DNA of 64,000 nucleotides from NCBI RefSeq assembly GCF_029873215.1, contig NZ_CP123620.1:1240001-1304000 (forward strand), written 5' to 3'. The notes beneath the pieces were generated by a model. The model ran no database searches, was not told where the DNA came from, and saw nothing but the letters and a program-made list of their open reading frames with translations. Positions 8,120 to 17,494 of this stretch are shown one piece after another; position 1 is the stretch's first letter, and every line of letters begins with the position of its first letter. The stretch is from Nocardioides sp. BP30 (GTDB lineage Bacteria > Actinomycetota > Actinomycetes > Propionibacteriales > Nocardioidaceae). A program made the translations under genes and the position numbers.

Positions 8120-9586
8120 ATGAGCAGTGCCGCGATCGGCGAGGTCGCCGTGCCCGCCCCCGCGCAGCCCGACGCGCGGATGGGGGTGGGCACGCTCACC
8201 GCGATGGTGGTCGGCGGCATGGTCGGCGCCGGGGTCTTCTCGCTGCCGGCGCGGTTCGGGGTGGCGACCGGCATCCTCGGCTCGCTCATCGCCTGGGCGG
8301 TGGCCGGGACCGGCATGCTGATGCTGGCCTTCGTCTTCCAGAACCTCGCGATCCGCAAGCCCGAGCTCGACTCGGGCGTCTACATCTACGCCAAGGCCGG
8401 GTTCGGCGACTACGTCGGCTTCAACTCGGCGATCGGCTTCTGGGCGAGCACGGTGGCGGGCAACACCTTCTACTGGGTGTTCCTCTGCGCGACCCTCGGC
8501 ACGTTCACCGACAGCTTCGGCGACGGCGACACGTTCCTGGCGGTCGCCGTCTCCTCGGTCGGGGTGTGGCTCTTCCACGTCCTGGTCGCACGCGGGGTCA
8601 GGGACGCCGCGGTGATCAACCAGATCGTCACCGTCTGCAAGATCCTGCCGATCGTCCTGTTCATCGTGGTGCTGCTGTTCTCCGTGGACACCGGCGTCTT
8701 CTCGCAGAACTGGTTGGCCTCCGACTACGGCCTGGGCAGCCTCAACGACCAGGTCCGCAACACCATGATCATCACGACCTTCGTCTTCATCGGGGTCGAG
8801 GGCGCCAGCGTCTACTCCCGCTATGCCCGGCGGCGCGAGGACGTCGGACGGGCGACAGTGCTCGGGTTCTTGAGCGTGCTGTGCCTGTTCGCGCTGGTCA
8901 CGCTCGCGTCGTACGCCGTCGCCAGTCAGCCCGAGATCGCCGCCACCCGGCAGCCCTCCATGGTCGGCATCTTCTCCGGCGAGGTCGGCCACTGGGGCGA
9001 GATCTTCATCAGCGTCGCCGCCATCGTCTCGGTGCTGGGCGCCTACCTCGCCTGGACGCTGATGGCCGCCGAGGTGGTGTACAACCCGGCCCGCGCCGAG
9101 GACATGCCGCGCTTCCTGGGCCAGGAGAACGAGCAGGGTGTGCCGATCACGGCCCTGGTGGTCACCTCGCTCGGCATCCAGGCCCTGCTCGGGCTGACCC
9201 TGTTCGTCACCGACGCGCTCGACTTCATGCTCGACTTCTCCACCGTGCTGGCGCTGGTGCCCTACCTGCTCTCGGCCGCCTACGCGCTCAAGCTGGCACT
9301 GACCGGTGAGGCCTACCAGGGCGTCCCGCCAGGGGTACGCCGCCGCGAGACCATCGTGGCCGGCGCCGCCACCGCCTACACGCTGTTCCTCTTCGACGCC
9401 GCCGGGCTGCGGTTCATCCTCTTCGCCACCATCATCCTGGCGCCGGCGACGCTGCTCTACGTCAAGGCACGCAGCGAGACGGCGCGCCGGATCTTCAGCC
9501 CCGTCGAGATCTGCCTGTGCGCGCTCATCGTCCTGGGGGCGGCCGTCGGCGTGCTCGGGCTCGCCACCGGCCGCTTCGAGGTCTGA
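8120..9586 (+). CDS. arcD: APC-family basic amino acid antiporter (arginine/ornithine type)
   Basis: A 488-aa inner-membrane transporter with about 12-13 hydrophobic segments. The first carries the APA/APC signature GGMVGAGVFSLPARFG. TFVFIGVEGASVYSRYARRREDVG is a family-typical mid-protein region. The arginine deiminase gene begins 27 bp downstream, so the likely role is arginine uptake in exchange for a product of its breakdown (citrulline or ornithine). The exact substrate is inferred from this linkage. ATG 8120 directly follows an in-frame GTG at 8117 and a GAGGGGG Shine-Dalgarno. Confidence 0.85.
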   Translation: MSSAAIGEVAVPAPAQPDARMGVGTLTAMVVGGMVGAGVFSLPARFGVATGILGSLIAWAVAGTGMLMLAFVFQNLAIRKPELDSGVYIYAKAGFGDYVGFNSAIGFWASTVAGNTFYWVFLCATLGTFTDSFGDGDTFLAVAVSSVGVWLFHVLVARGVRDAAVINQIVTVCKILPIVLFIVVLLFSVDTGVFSQNWLASDYGLGSLNDQVRNTMIITTFVFIGVEGASVYSRYARRREDVGRATVLGFLSVLCLFALVTLASYAVASQPEIAATRQPSMVGIFSGEVGHWGEIFISVAAIVSVLGAYLAWTLMAAEVVYNPARAEDMPRFLGQENEQGVPITALVVTSLGIQALLGLTLFVTDALDFMLDFSTVLALVPYLLSAAYALKLALTGEAYQGVPPGVRRRETIVAGAATAYTLFLFDAAGLRFILFATIILAPATLLYVKARSETARRIFSPVEICLCALIVLGAAVGVLGLATGRFEV

Positions 9587-9613
9587 CCTCCCCTCCCACC
9601 GAAAGGCACCGAC

Positions 9614-10876
9614 ATGACCGCTTCGCCACCGGCATCCCTCGCCGCGTCGTACGGCGTCCACTCCGAGGTGGGCCGGCTGCGCAAGGTGCTGGTGTGCGCC
9701 CCCGGGCTGGCCCATCGCCGGCTCACCCCCAGCAACAGCGACGAGCTGCTGTTCGACGACGTGCTCTGGGTGGAGAACGCCCAGCGCGACCACGCCGACT
9801 TCGTCAACAAGATGGTCCAGCGCGGCATCGAGGTGGTCGAGCTGCACGCGCTGCTCGCCGAGACCCTCGATGTACCGGGGGCTCGGGACTGGCTGCTCGA
9901 CCGCAAGATCGAGCCCAACCACGTCGGGCTCGGCCTGGTGGAGGGCACCCGCGCCTTCCTGGAGTCGCTGGAGAGCCGTCGACTCGCCGAGCTGCTGATC
10001 GGTGGAATGGCCGTGGGCGACCTGCCGGAGGACTTCCGGTCCGACTACGTGGCGCTGGTGCGCGAGGCGACCGGCGCGCGGGAGTACCTCATGCCGCCGC
10101 TGCCGAACACGCTCTACACCCGTGACACCACCTGTTGGCTCTACGGCGGCCTGACGCTGAACCCGCTCTACTGGCCGGCCCGCAAGGACGAGACCCTCAT
10201 CTATCAGGCCATCTACTCCTTCCATCCCGACTACGTCGGGTCGCGGGTGTGGTGGGGCGACCCGGAGAGGGACTGGGGGATGGCCAGCTTCGAGGGCGGC
10301 GACATCATGCCGGTGGGTGAGGGTGTGGTGCTGATGGGGATGAGCGAGCGCACGTCGCGACAGGCCATCACCCAGGTCGCCGCCGCGCTGTTCGAGAACG
10401 GCGCGGCCGAGCGGGTGATCGTCGCCGGGATGCCGAGGCTCCGTGCGGCCATGCACCTGGACACCGTGATGACCTTCGCCGACCGCGACGTCGTGACGAT
10501 CTATCCGCAGATCGTGGACCACATCCACGCCTTCACCCTGGTGCCGGACGACCGGGCCCCAGGCGTGGGCGTGATCGACCACGAGGGAGCCCGGTTCATC
10601 GACATCGTGGCCGCCTCGCTCGGCCTGGACTCGCTGCGCACCATCGAGATCGGCGGCGACGTCTACACCTCCGAGCGGCAGCAGTGGGACAGCGGCAACA
10701 ACGCCGTGGCGCTGGAGCCGGGCGTGGTGATCACCTACGACCGCAACACGACCGCCAACACGCTGCTGCGCAAGGCCGGCATCGAGGTGATCACGATCGT
10801 CGGCGCCGAGCTCGGGCGTGGGCGCGGCGGCGGACACTGCATGACCTGCCCGATCATCCGCGACCCGCTCGAGTGA
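9614..10876 (+). CDS. arcA: Arginine deiminase ArcA
   Basis: Hydrolyses L-arginine to citrulline and ammonia. The 420-aa length is normal. Visible family motifs include [15 protein letters not shown], the substrate-binding LYTRDTTCW region, [22 protein letters not shown] (catalytic His) and the C-terminal GGHCMTCPI with the nucleophile Cys409. It is co-directional with the antiporter at 8120-9586. No ornithine carbamoyltransferase (arcB) or carbamate kinase (arcC) is adjacent, so ATP production by the full pathway would need genes elsewhere. Ammonia release against acid stress is an alternative role. A GAAAGG Shine-Dalgarno precedes ATG 9614. Confidence 0.95.
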   Translation: MTASPPASLAASYGVHSEVGRLRKVLVCAPGLAHRRLTPSNSDELLFDDVLWVENAQRDHADFVNKMVQRGIEVVELHALLAETLDVPGARDWLLDRKIEPNHVGLGLVEGTRAFLESLESRRLAELLIGGMAVGDLPEDFRSDYVALVREATGAREYLMPPLPNTLYTRDTTCWLYGGLTLNPLYWPARKDETLIYQAIYSFHPDYVGSRVWWGDPERDWGMASFEGGDIMPVGEGVVLMGMSERTSRQAITQVAAALFENGAAERVIVAGMPRLRAAMHLDTVMTFADRDVVTIYPQIVDHIHAFTLVPDDRAPGVGVIDHEGARFIDIVAASLGLDSLRTIEIGGDVYTSERQQWDSGNNAVALEPGVVITYDRNTTANTLLRKAGIEVITIVGAELGRGRGGGHCMTCPIIRDPLE

Positions 10877-10922
10877 GGAGGGTCGGCCGGCCCTGACTGG
10901 CCGGGCCTGGCAGGATCGACCC

Positions 10923-11501
10923 ATGACGATGGAGGCGTTCGGCGAGGAGTCGTTCGGCGAGGAGCCCGGGTGGGAGCCGCCGCTGGAGCGTCAGCAGGGC
11001 TGGCTCACCGAGGAGGAGCTGGCAGAGTCACGGGGCCGGCTCCCCATCCTGTACGTCGAGGCGCTGCCGGTGCGGGTCGACCACGCCGGCAGGCTGACCG
11101 AGGTGGGGCTGCTGCTGCGCGGCTCACCGACCGGTGCCATCACCCGGTCGCTGGTCTCGGGGCGGGTGCTGCACGGCGAGCGGGTGCGCGACGCGCTGCT
11201 GCGGCACCTGGAGAAGGACCTGGGACCGACGGCGTTCCCGGTGCTCCCGACGGCCATCGTGCCGGCGGCCGTGGCGGAGTACTTCCCCTGGCCCGGCGAG
11301 CGGTTGAGCGACCCGCGGCAGCACGCCGTCGCGCTGGCCTACGTCGTACCGGTGACGGGCGAGTGCCAGCCGCGGCAGGACGCGTTGGAGATCAGCTGGC
11401 TGACGGCCGAGGAGGCGGCACGCGAGGGGATCGCGGGCGACCTCGAGGGTGGGCGGGGCGCGCTGCTGCGGCAGTTGCTGCATCACGCCGGGGCGCTGTG
11501 A
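10923..11501 (+). CDS. DUF4916 / NUDIX-fold family protein
   Basis: A 192-aa cytoplasmic protein that resembles the actinobacterial DUF4916 (NUDIX hydrolase-like) family. It shows LPILYVEALPVRVD, GLLLRGSPTGAITRSLVSGRV and a C-terminal helix after EISWLTAEEA. A canonical NUDIX box (GX5EX7REUXEEXGU) cannot be recognised, so catalysis as a nucleotide hydrolase is doubtful. The start at ATG 10923 is supported by CAGGAT at 10911-10916, 6 nt upstream. Confidence 0.72.
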   Translation: MTMEAFGEESFGEEPGWEPPLERQQGWLTEEELAESRGRLPILYVEALPVRVDHAGRLTEVGLLLRGSPTGAITRSLVSGRVLHGERVRDALLRHLEKDLGPTAFPVLPTAIVPAAVAEYFPWPGERLSDPRQHAVALAYVVPVTGECQPRQDALEISWLTAEEAAREGIAGDLEGGRGALLRQLLHHAGAL

Positions 11502-11550
11502 TGCGTCTTCGTCCGACCATCGCAGCCTGCGGCCCGGTCGGCGGTGCGGC

Positions 11551-11967
11551 GTGAGCGCCGCGGCGGCCGCGGGTGCGGGCGGCGAGGGTCTGGTGGACTT
11601 CCTCGGCACGATGCGGCTGATGCGGGAGCGGTGCGCGTGGAAGGCGCAGCAGACCCACGACTCGCTGGCGCCGTACCTGCGCGAGGAGGCCGACGAGGTG
11701 CTGGAGGCGATCGCCGAGGGTGATCCCGAGCACCTGTGCGAGGAGCTGGGCGACCTGCTGCTGCAGATCTACTTCCATGCAGCGATCGCGGAGGAGAACG
11801 GCGAGTTCAGCATGGACGAGGTGATCGCCGGGCTGCACGCCAAGATGGTGCGCCGCAACCCGCACGTGTTCGACCCGGTGGTGGCGGCCGGTGGGCCGTA
11901 CACGATCGAGCAGATCGAGGAGCAGTGGCAGGCCGCGAAGGCCGCCGAGAAGCACCTTCGGGATTGA
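11551..11967 (+). CDS. mazG: MazG-like nucleoside triphosphate pyrophosphohydrolase
   Basis: A 138-aa single-domain MazG fold (all-alpha NTP-PPase). The metal-binding ExxE and ExxD pairs are visible as LREEADEVLEAI and LCEELGDLLLQIYFHA. The family removes non-canonical NTPs such as dUTP or 8-oxo-dGTP. E. coli MazG has two such domains; actinobacterial versions have one. The GTG at 11551 gives a short N-terminal lead before LVDFLGTMRLMRERC; other starts are possible. The stop codon lies inside the left arm of the terminator hairpin. Confidence 0.85.
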   Translation: MSAAAAAGAGGEGLVDFLGTMRLMRERCAWKAQQTHDSLAPYLREEADEVLEAIAEGDPEHLCEELGDLLLQIYFHAAIAEENGEFSMDEVIAGLHAKMVRRNPHVFDPVVAAGGPYTIEQIEEQWQAAKAAEKHLRD

Positions 11968-11990
11968 CCCCTGAGGGTCAATCCCGAAGG
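11955..11990. terminator. Strong 16-bp hairpin overlapping the mazG stop
   Basis: CCTTCGGGATTGACCC (11955-11970) and GGGTCAATCCCGAAGG (11975-11990) form a perfect 16-bp stem with a CTGA loop. The mazG stop TGA (11965-11967) is part of the stem. The perfect symmetry lets it act in both directions, including for the convergent nitroreductase. Confidence 0.85.
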
Positions 11991-12021
11991 TTGATGGGCA
12001 ATGCTTCGCCCGACAACGTGC

Positions 12022-12047
12022 GGTTGTGACCCCTGGGGGTCACAACC
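12022..12047. terminator. Second hairpin facing the convergent nitroreductase
   Basis: GGTTGTGACCC (12022-12032) pairs with GGGTCACAACC (12037-12047) around a CTGG loop. It lies 12 nt past the nitroreductase stop (minus strand). It shares the central TGACCCCTG/GGGTCA core with the hairpin at 11955-11990. Confidence 0.78.
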
Positions 12048-12058
12048 AGCACCGCAGG

Positions 12059-12667
12059 TCAGGCCCAGACGACGGCGGTCTCGGTCGCGACGCGGGGGAG
12101 CCGGTCGAACCAGGGGTTCTCGCCCGGGTGGCCGATGTTGACGACCATGACCGTCGTCCAGTTGCCCTCGGGGAAGAACTCCTCGTCGATGCCGTCCTTG
12201 TCGTAGCCGGCGATCGGGCCGGCAGCCAGGCCGACGGCCCGGGTGGCGAGGATGAAGGCACCCTCCTGCAGCGCGGCCGAGTGGTAGCCGGCGCCGTGGC
12301 GGGCCGCCTCGTCCGCGGCGAAGTAGTCCTTCATCTCCGGGCGGATCGGGAAGACGTTCGGGATCTCCTCGTGCCAGTGCTTGTCGTAGGCGAGGATCGC
12401 GGTGACCGGGGCGGCCGCGGTCTTGGCGGCGTTGCCCTCGGCGATGTGGGGGAGCAGGCGCTCCTTGCCCTCGGGCGTGCGCACGAAGACCACGCGCAGC
12501 GGCTGGGTGTTCGCCATGGTCGGCGTGAACCGGGTGAGCTCCCAGATCTCACGCAGCTCGTCGTCCGACACCGGGGTGTCGGCGAAGGAGTTGGAGGTGC
12601 GGGCGCCGGTGAAGACGATCTGGCGGCCCTTCTCGTCGAGCTTGTCGAGGGTGATCGTGTCGGTCAT
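12059..12667 (-). CDS. Nitroreductase-family protein, RutE-like (malonic semialdehyde reductase type)
   Basis: A 202-aa FMN-dependent nitroreductase-fold enzyme. The N-terminal GARTSNSFADTPVSDDELREI, FTPTMANTQPLRVVFV (FMN and NAD(P)H contact region) and GNAAKTAAAPVTAILAYDKHW match the RutE/YdfN-like branch. RutE reduces malonic semialdehyde in pyrimidine breakdown, but no rut genes are nearby, so quinone or nitro-compound reduction is equally possible. ATG 12667 has a CAGGAG Shine-Dalgarno upstream. The divergent HxlR-type gene at 12763 is the likely regulator. Confidence 0.85.
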   Translation of the reverse strand: MTDTITLDKLDEKGRQIVFTGARTSNSFADTPVSDDELREIWELTRFTPTMANTQPLRVVFVRTPEGKERLLPHIAEGNAAKTAAAPVTAILAYDKHWHEEIPNVFPIRPEMKDYFAADEAARHGAGYHSAALQEGAFILATRAVGLAAGPIAGYDKDGIDEEFFPEGNWTTVMVVNIGHPGENPWFDRLPRVATETAVVWA

Positions 12668-12685
12668 ATTGCTCTGAACTCCTGG

Positions 12686-12726
12686 GTTGCTAGGACTATT
12701 CCCGTTGCTACGAAAAAAAGAGTAAC
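12686..12726. promoter_or_regulatory. Putative HxlR operator region: two GTTGCTA repeats in an A-rich patch
   Basis: The 95-bp divergent region holds direct repeats GTTGCTA at 12686-12692 and 12704-12710, 18 bp apart. A run of seven A's and then GTAAC follow. HxlR proteins bind repeated or inverted sites in such spaces. TAGAGT at 12750-12755, 7 nt before ATG 12763, is a plausible -10 for the regulator. Operator assignment is inference. Confidence 0.45.
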
Positions 12727-12752
12727 ACCGGTTTCGCGGGACCACGGGGTAG

Positions 12753-14480
<1,728 letters not shown>

Positions 14481-14510
14481 TCCGCCGCTCGCCCCGGGCA
14501 CAATGACGGG

Positions 14511-15122
14511 GTGCCAGCAGATCGTCGTCCCTCCCGCGGGGCGGGCCCCCGGGGTCGTACCGGCCCCGGCCGTGGCTCCGCCCCGCGGCCGGGCCGCCCG
14601 CTCGGTCCCGGCGGAGCCGGCAGCGACACGGGCAGCCAGCCCCGCGTGCAACCGGCGGCCTCCGCACGGTCGGCTCCCGGACGCCGCCGACCGCGCGTGA
14701 CGGGTCGGATGGCCGTCTTCGTGTTGGTCCTGGCGGTCCTCGTCGTCTCCTACGCGTCCTCGCTCAAGGCCTACCTGCAGCAACGCAACGACATCGACTC
14801 GCTCAAGTCGCAGATCGTCGAGCGGGAGAAGGCCATCGGCGACCTGCAGGACCAGAAGGACCGCTGGAACGACCCGGCGTACCTCGAGCAGCAGGCCCGG
14901 GAGCAGGCCGGCTACGTGATGCCCGGCGAGACGGCGTACGTCGCGCTCGACGCGAACGGCAAGCCGATCAAGCCCACCGCCACGCTCACCTCTCCGGGCA
15001 GCGTCGGCAAGAGCGACAAGCCCACCGCCTGGTGGAGCGACGTGTGGAGCAGCGACCAGCTGGCCGGCAACCCGCCCAAGAACACCGGCACGCCGCCGGC
15101 GACGAAGATCGGAAGCAACTAG
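14511..15122 (+). CDS. ftsB: FtsB/DivIC-type septum formation initiator
   Basis: A 203-aa bitopic division protein. A disordered Pro/Arg/Gly/Ser-rich cytoplasmic tail (residues 1-65) precedes one membrane helix (MAVFVLVLAVLVVSYASSL). A coiled coil follows (LQQRNDIDSLKSQIVEREKAIGDLQDQKDRW) and then the DivIC motif AREQAGYVMPGETAYV. The C-terminal tail is low-complexity. The family links FtsQ/FtsL to septal peptidoglycan synthesis. GTG 14511 is preceded 6 nt upstream by CACAAT. The stop overlaps the DUF501 start by one base. Confidence 0.88.
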   Translation: MPADRRPSRGAGPRGRTGPGRGSAPRPGRPLGPGGAGSDTGSQPRVQPAASARSAPGRRRPRVTGRMAVFVLVLAVLVVSYASSLKAYLQQRNDIDSLKSQIVEREKAIGDLQDQKDRWNDPAYLEQQAREQAGYVMPGETAYVALDANGKPIKPTATLTSPGSVGKSDKPTAWWSDVWSSDQLAGNPPKNTGTPPATKIGSN

Positions 15123-15655
15123 TGGCCATCGACCCCGCCGACGAGGCGGCCATCGCCGCACAGCTCGGCCGGGTCCCGCGCGGCATCCACGAGATCGGCC
15201 ACCGCTGCCCCTGCTCGCTGCCGGACGTCGTCACCACCGAGCCGCGGCTGCCCGACGGCACACCGTTCCCGACCACGTACTACCTCACCTGCCCGCGCGC
15301 CGCCTCGCGCATCGGCCGGCTCGAGGGCGGCGGCGTGATGAAGGAGATGGAGGGGCGGCTGGCCACCGATCCCGAGCTCAAGGCCGCCTACCAGCGCGCC
15401 CACGAGGCCTACCTCACCGCGCGGACGGCGATCGGTGACGCTGCCGGGCTCGACGTACCGGAGATCGCCGGCATCTCCGCCGGCGGCATGCCCGAGCGGG
15501 TCAAGTGCCTGCACGTCCTCGCGGGTCAGGCGCTCGCCCAGGGGCCGGGGGCGAACCCGCTCGGCGACGAGGTCCTGGAGCGGATCGGGGCGTGGTGGGA
15601 CGGCGGCGCCTGCGTTGACGTCGCGGGGGTCGGATCTGGGAACCTGGAGGGATGA
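15122..15655 (+). CDS. DUF501 family protein
   Basis: A 177-aa conserved actinobacterial protein of unknown function (homologue of mycobacterial Rv1025). It opens with AAIAAQLGRVPRGIHEIGHRCPCSLPDVV, where the CPC pair and neighbouring His could bind metal. Conserved YYLTCPRA and GMPERVKCLHVLAGQALA, again with Cys/His, follow. GTG 15122 shares its G with the previous TAG stop, and the TGA overlaps the ppx ATG, so it is translationally coupled to ftsB and ppx. Confidence 0.88.
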   Translation: MAIDPADEAAIAAQLGRVPRGIHEIGHRCPCSLPDVVTTEPRLPDGTPFPTTYYLTCPRAASRIGRLEGGGVMKEMEGRLATDPELKAAYQRAHEAYLTARTAIGDAAGLDVPEIAGISAGGMPERVKCLHVLAGQALAQGPGANPLGDEVLERIGAWWDGGACVDVAGVGSGNLEG

Positions 15656-16638
15656 GCGGAGCACCGGTCGCTGCGATCGACTGCGGCACGAACACCATCA
15701 AGCTCCTGATCGCCCGCGTCGGCGCCCACGGCATGGAGGACCTGGTCCGTGAGGCGCGGATGGTCCGTCTGGGCCAGGGCGTGGACGCCACCGGCGAGCT
15801 GCACCCCGAGGCTCTGGAGCGCACGTTCGCGGCGATCGACGAGTACGCCGCGCTGATCCGTGAGCATGGGGTCACCCCCGACCATGGTGGGCGCGTCCGG
15901 TTCGTGGCCACCTCGGCGACCCGCGATGCGAGCAACGCTCAGGTGTTCGTGGACGGGGTGCGCGAGCGGCTCGGCGTCGCGCCGGAAGTGGTTCCCGGCA
16001 CCGAGGAGGCAGCGCTGGCCTTCGAAGGATGCCTCCGCAACCTGCGCGGACGGCCCCGGCAGCCGGTCGTCGTGGTCGACATCGGAGGCGGCTCCACCGA
16101 GCTGATCGAGGGTGCCTCGCTGGAGTCCGGCCCGGATGCGGCGTACTCGATGCAGATCGGGTCCGTGCGACTGCACGAGCGGCACCTGCGCTCGGACCCG
16201 CCCACCCAGGGCGAGGTGGCGGCGTGCGTGCACGACATCGACGCGGCGCTCGACGAGAGTCCGGTGACCCTCTCCCTCGCCGAGACGGTGGTCGGCGTGG
16301 CCGGCACCGTGACCCAGCTGGCGGCCGGCATCCTCGACCTGGAGGCCTACGACCGTGCGGCCACCGACCAGCTGGTCGTTCCGGTGGAGCAGCTCGACGA
16401 CCTGGTCCGGCGGCTGGTCGCGATGAGCGTGGACGAGCGTCGCGCGCTGCGCTGGATGCATCCCGGTCGGGCGGACGTGATCGCCGCGGGTGGATTGATC
16501 CTCAGCCGGGTACTGCGTCGAACCGGTGTCGCACATCTCATCGTCTCGGAATCGGACATCCTCGACGGGATCGCCTGGTCCATAACAGACTTGAGGGCGA
16601 CAGCGGATCGATCAGACTCGTGGAGGTTCCAGGCGTGA
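15652..16638 (+). CDS. ppx: Ppx/GppA-family exopolyphosphatase
   Basis: A 328-aa ASKHA-fold phosphatase that hydrolyses polyphosphate or pppGpp. The motifs are IDCGTNTIKLLI (phosphate 1), FVATSATRDASN, PGTEEAALAFEG, VVVDIGGGSTELI (phosphate 2) and GVAGTVTQLAAG (adenosine-like). It is the short form, without the C-terminal HD-like extension of E. coli Ppx. The ATG overlaps the DUF501 stop by 4 nt and the TGA overlaps the next GTG, which marks an operon. Confidence 0.92.
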   Translation: MSGAPVAAIDCGTNTIKLLIARVGAHGMEDLVREARMVRLGQGVDATGELHPEALERTFAAIDEYAALIREHGVTPDHGGRVRFVATSATRDASNAQVFVDGVRERLGVAPEVVPGTEEAALAFEGCLRNLRGRPRQPVVVVDIGGGSTELIEGASLESGPDAAYSMQIGSVRLHERHLRSDPPTQGEVAACVHDIDAALDESPVTLSLAETVVGVAGTVTQLAAGILDLEAYDRAATDQLVVPVEQLDDLVRRLVAMSVDERRALRWMHPGRADVIAAGGLILSRVLRRTGVAHLIVSESDILDGIAWSITDLRATADRSDSWRFQA

Positions 16639-17135
16639 AGAAGCTCATCCTGCTGGCGGCACTCGCCGCCGGCGTGGCCTACGTGGTCAAGTTCAAGTCC
16701 GGCCAGGTGAAGTCGGCCGCCACCAAGGTCACCCATGACCCGCGGGTCCAGTCGGCGCTGGCCACGGCCTCGGAGAAGGCCGGCCCGGTCGCGTCGACGG
16801 TCTCCTCGACGGTCTCTTCGGCGGCCGCATCGGCGGCATCGGCGGTCACCGACCAGCTGCACGCATCGGACGAGCTCGAGACGCCCGAGGTGCCGGAGGA
16901 GGCCGTCGAGGTCGCCGAGACCGACCCGGTGTCGGCCCCGGAGTTCAGGCCCAGCGAGCCGCCGAAGGTGGAGACGGCCGACATCGAGCCGGCCGAGAAG
17001 CCCGACCCGCTCACCGACCCGCTCGAGACCCTGACGGGGACCGAGGACGCGGGCGGCCCGTCCGACGTCGACGGCGCGGAGGGCGCGGGCGGCTCGGCGC
17101 CGAAGAAGGCCGCGCCCAAGAAGCAGCCGGAGTGA
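16635..17135 (+). CDS. Membrane-anchored Ala/Ser/Glu-rich tail protein
   Basis: A 166-aa protein. One N-terminal hydrophobic helix, KKLILLAALAAGVAYVVKF, is followed by an Ala/Ser/Thr-rich stretch, then an acidic Pro/Glu/Asp region and a Lys-rich end (PKKAAPKKQPE). No catalytic motif is visible. The GTG at 16635 overlaps the ppx stop, so it is the last gene of the ftsB-ppx operon and is followed directly by a terminator. Its composition suggests a flexible envelope or cytoplasmic tether. The function is unknown. Confidence 0.72.
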   Translation: MKKLILLAALAAGVAYVVKFKSGQVKSAATKVTHDPRVQSALATASEKAGPVASTVSSTVSSAAASAASAVTDQLHASDELETPEVPEEAVEVAETDPVSAPEFRPSEPPKVETADIEPAEKPDPLTDPLETLTGTEDAGGPSDVDGAEGAGGSAPKKAAPKKQPE

Positions 17136-17140
17136 CCCCT

Positions 17141-17172
17141 CGTGGGGGCGCGGCCTTCGCCGCGCCCCCACG
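17141..17172 (+). terminator. Strong 14-bp hairpin ending the eno-ppx operon region
   Basis: CGTGGGGGCGCGGC (17141-17154) pairs perfectly with GCCGCGCCCCCACG (17159-17172) around a CTTC tetraloop. It begins 5 nt after the stop at 17135. Confidence 0.88.
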
Positions 17173-17222
17173 ACCCGCGGACCCGACTCGGCGCTCAGCG
17201 CAACGCCGATCGGTGGCCGCGA

Positions 17223-17296
17223 GCCCCTGTATCCCAATCGGCAGAGGAAGCCGCCTTAAAAGCGGTTCAGTGTGGGTTCGACCCCCACCGGGGGCA
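17223..17296 (+). tRNA. tRNA with UAA anticodon (tRNA-Leu-like), short variable loop
   Basis: A 74-nt cloverleaf folds by eye. The acceptor GCCCCTG/CGGGGGC is 7 bp with one G-U, and the D arm TCC/GGA has GG in the loop. The anticodon arm GCCGC/GCGGT carries loop CTTAAAA (anticodon TAA), the variable loop is TCAGT, and the T arm GTGGG/CCCAC has loop TTCGACC. The discriminator is A73. CCA is not encoded (CCC follows). A UAA anticodon means Leu, but leucine tRNAs normally have a long variable arm; here it is five bases. Folding is by inspection only. Confidence 0.85.
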
Positions 17297-17301
17297 CCCA
17301 T

Positions 17302-17493
17302 CGCCGAGGTGCAGTCGGATCGCCGGTCGACCGCGCGGAGACCCGCTCCTGACGCGCGGCCTCACCGGACAGGCGGGCTCAGCCAGGCCGCCTGAGGCAG
17401 GAGGAGCCCCCTGGCCCAGGGAGAGGAGCCGCGCATCCCGTGCCTGGCCGATCGGCTCCTCCAGCCCGGCCGCCCGTAGGGCCGTCGCCGGGC
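17302..17493. other. Intergenic region between the tRNA and the minus-strand dehydrogenase cassette
   Basis: No gene is seen. The region holds a 9-bp stem (GAGGAGCCG at 17423-17431 with CGGCTCCTC at 17453-17461, 21-nt loop). A second hairpin touching the SDR stop is listed separately. No integrase remnant or repeat of the tRNA 3' end was found. Confidence 0.5.
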
Positions 17494-17494
17494 T
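17463..17494 (-). terminator. Hairpin at the 3' end of the SDR gene
   Basis: AGCCCGGC (17463-17470) pairs with GCCGGGCT (17487-17494) around a 16-nt loop. It abuts the stop codon of the minus-strand SDR, so it probably ends transcription of the cassette. Confidence 0.55.

Noticed and set aside
10923..11501. Functional NUDIX hydrolase
   Set aside because: The fold family is plausible, but no complete NUDIX box was found, so only the family name was kept.
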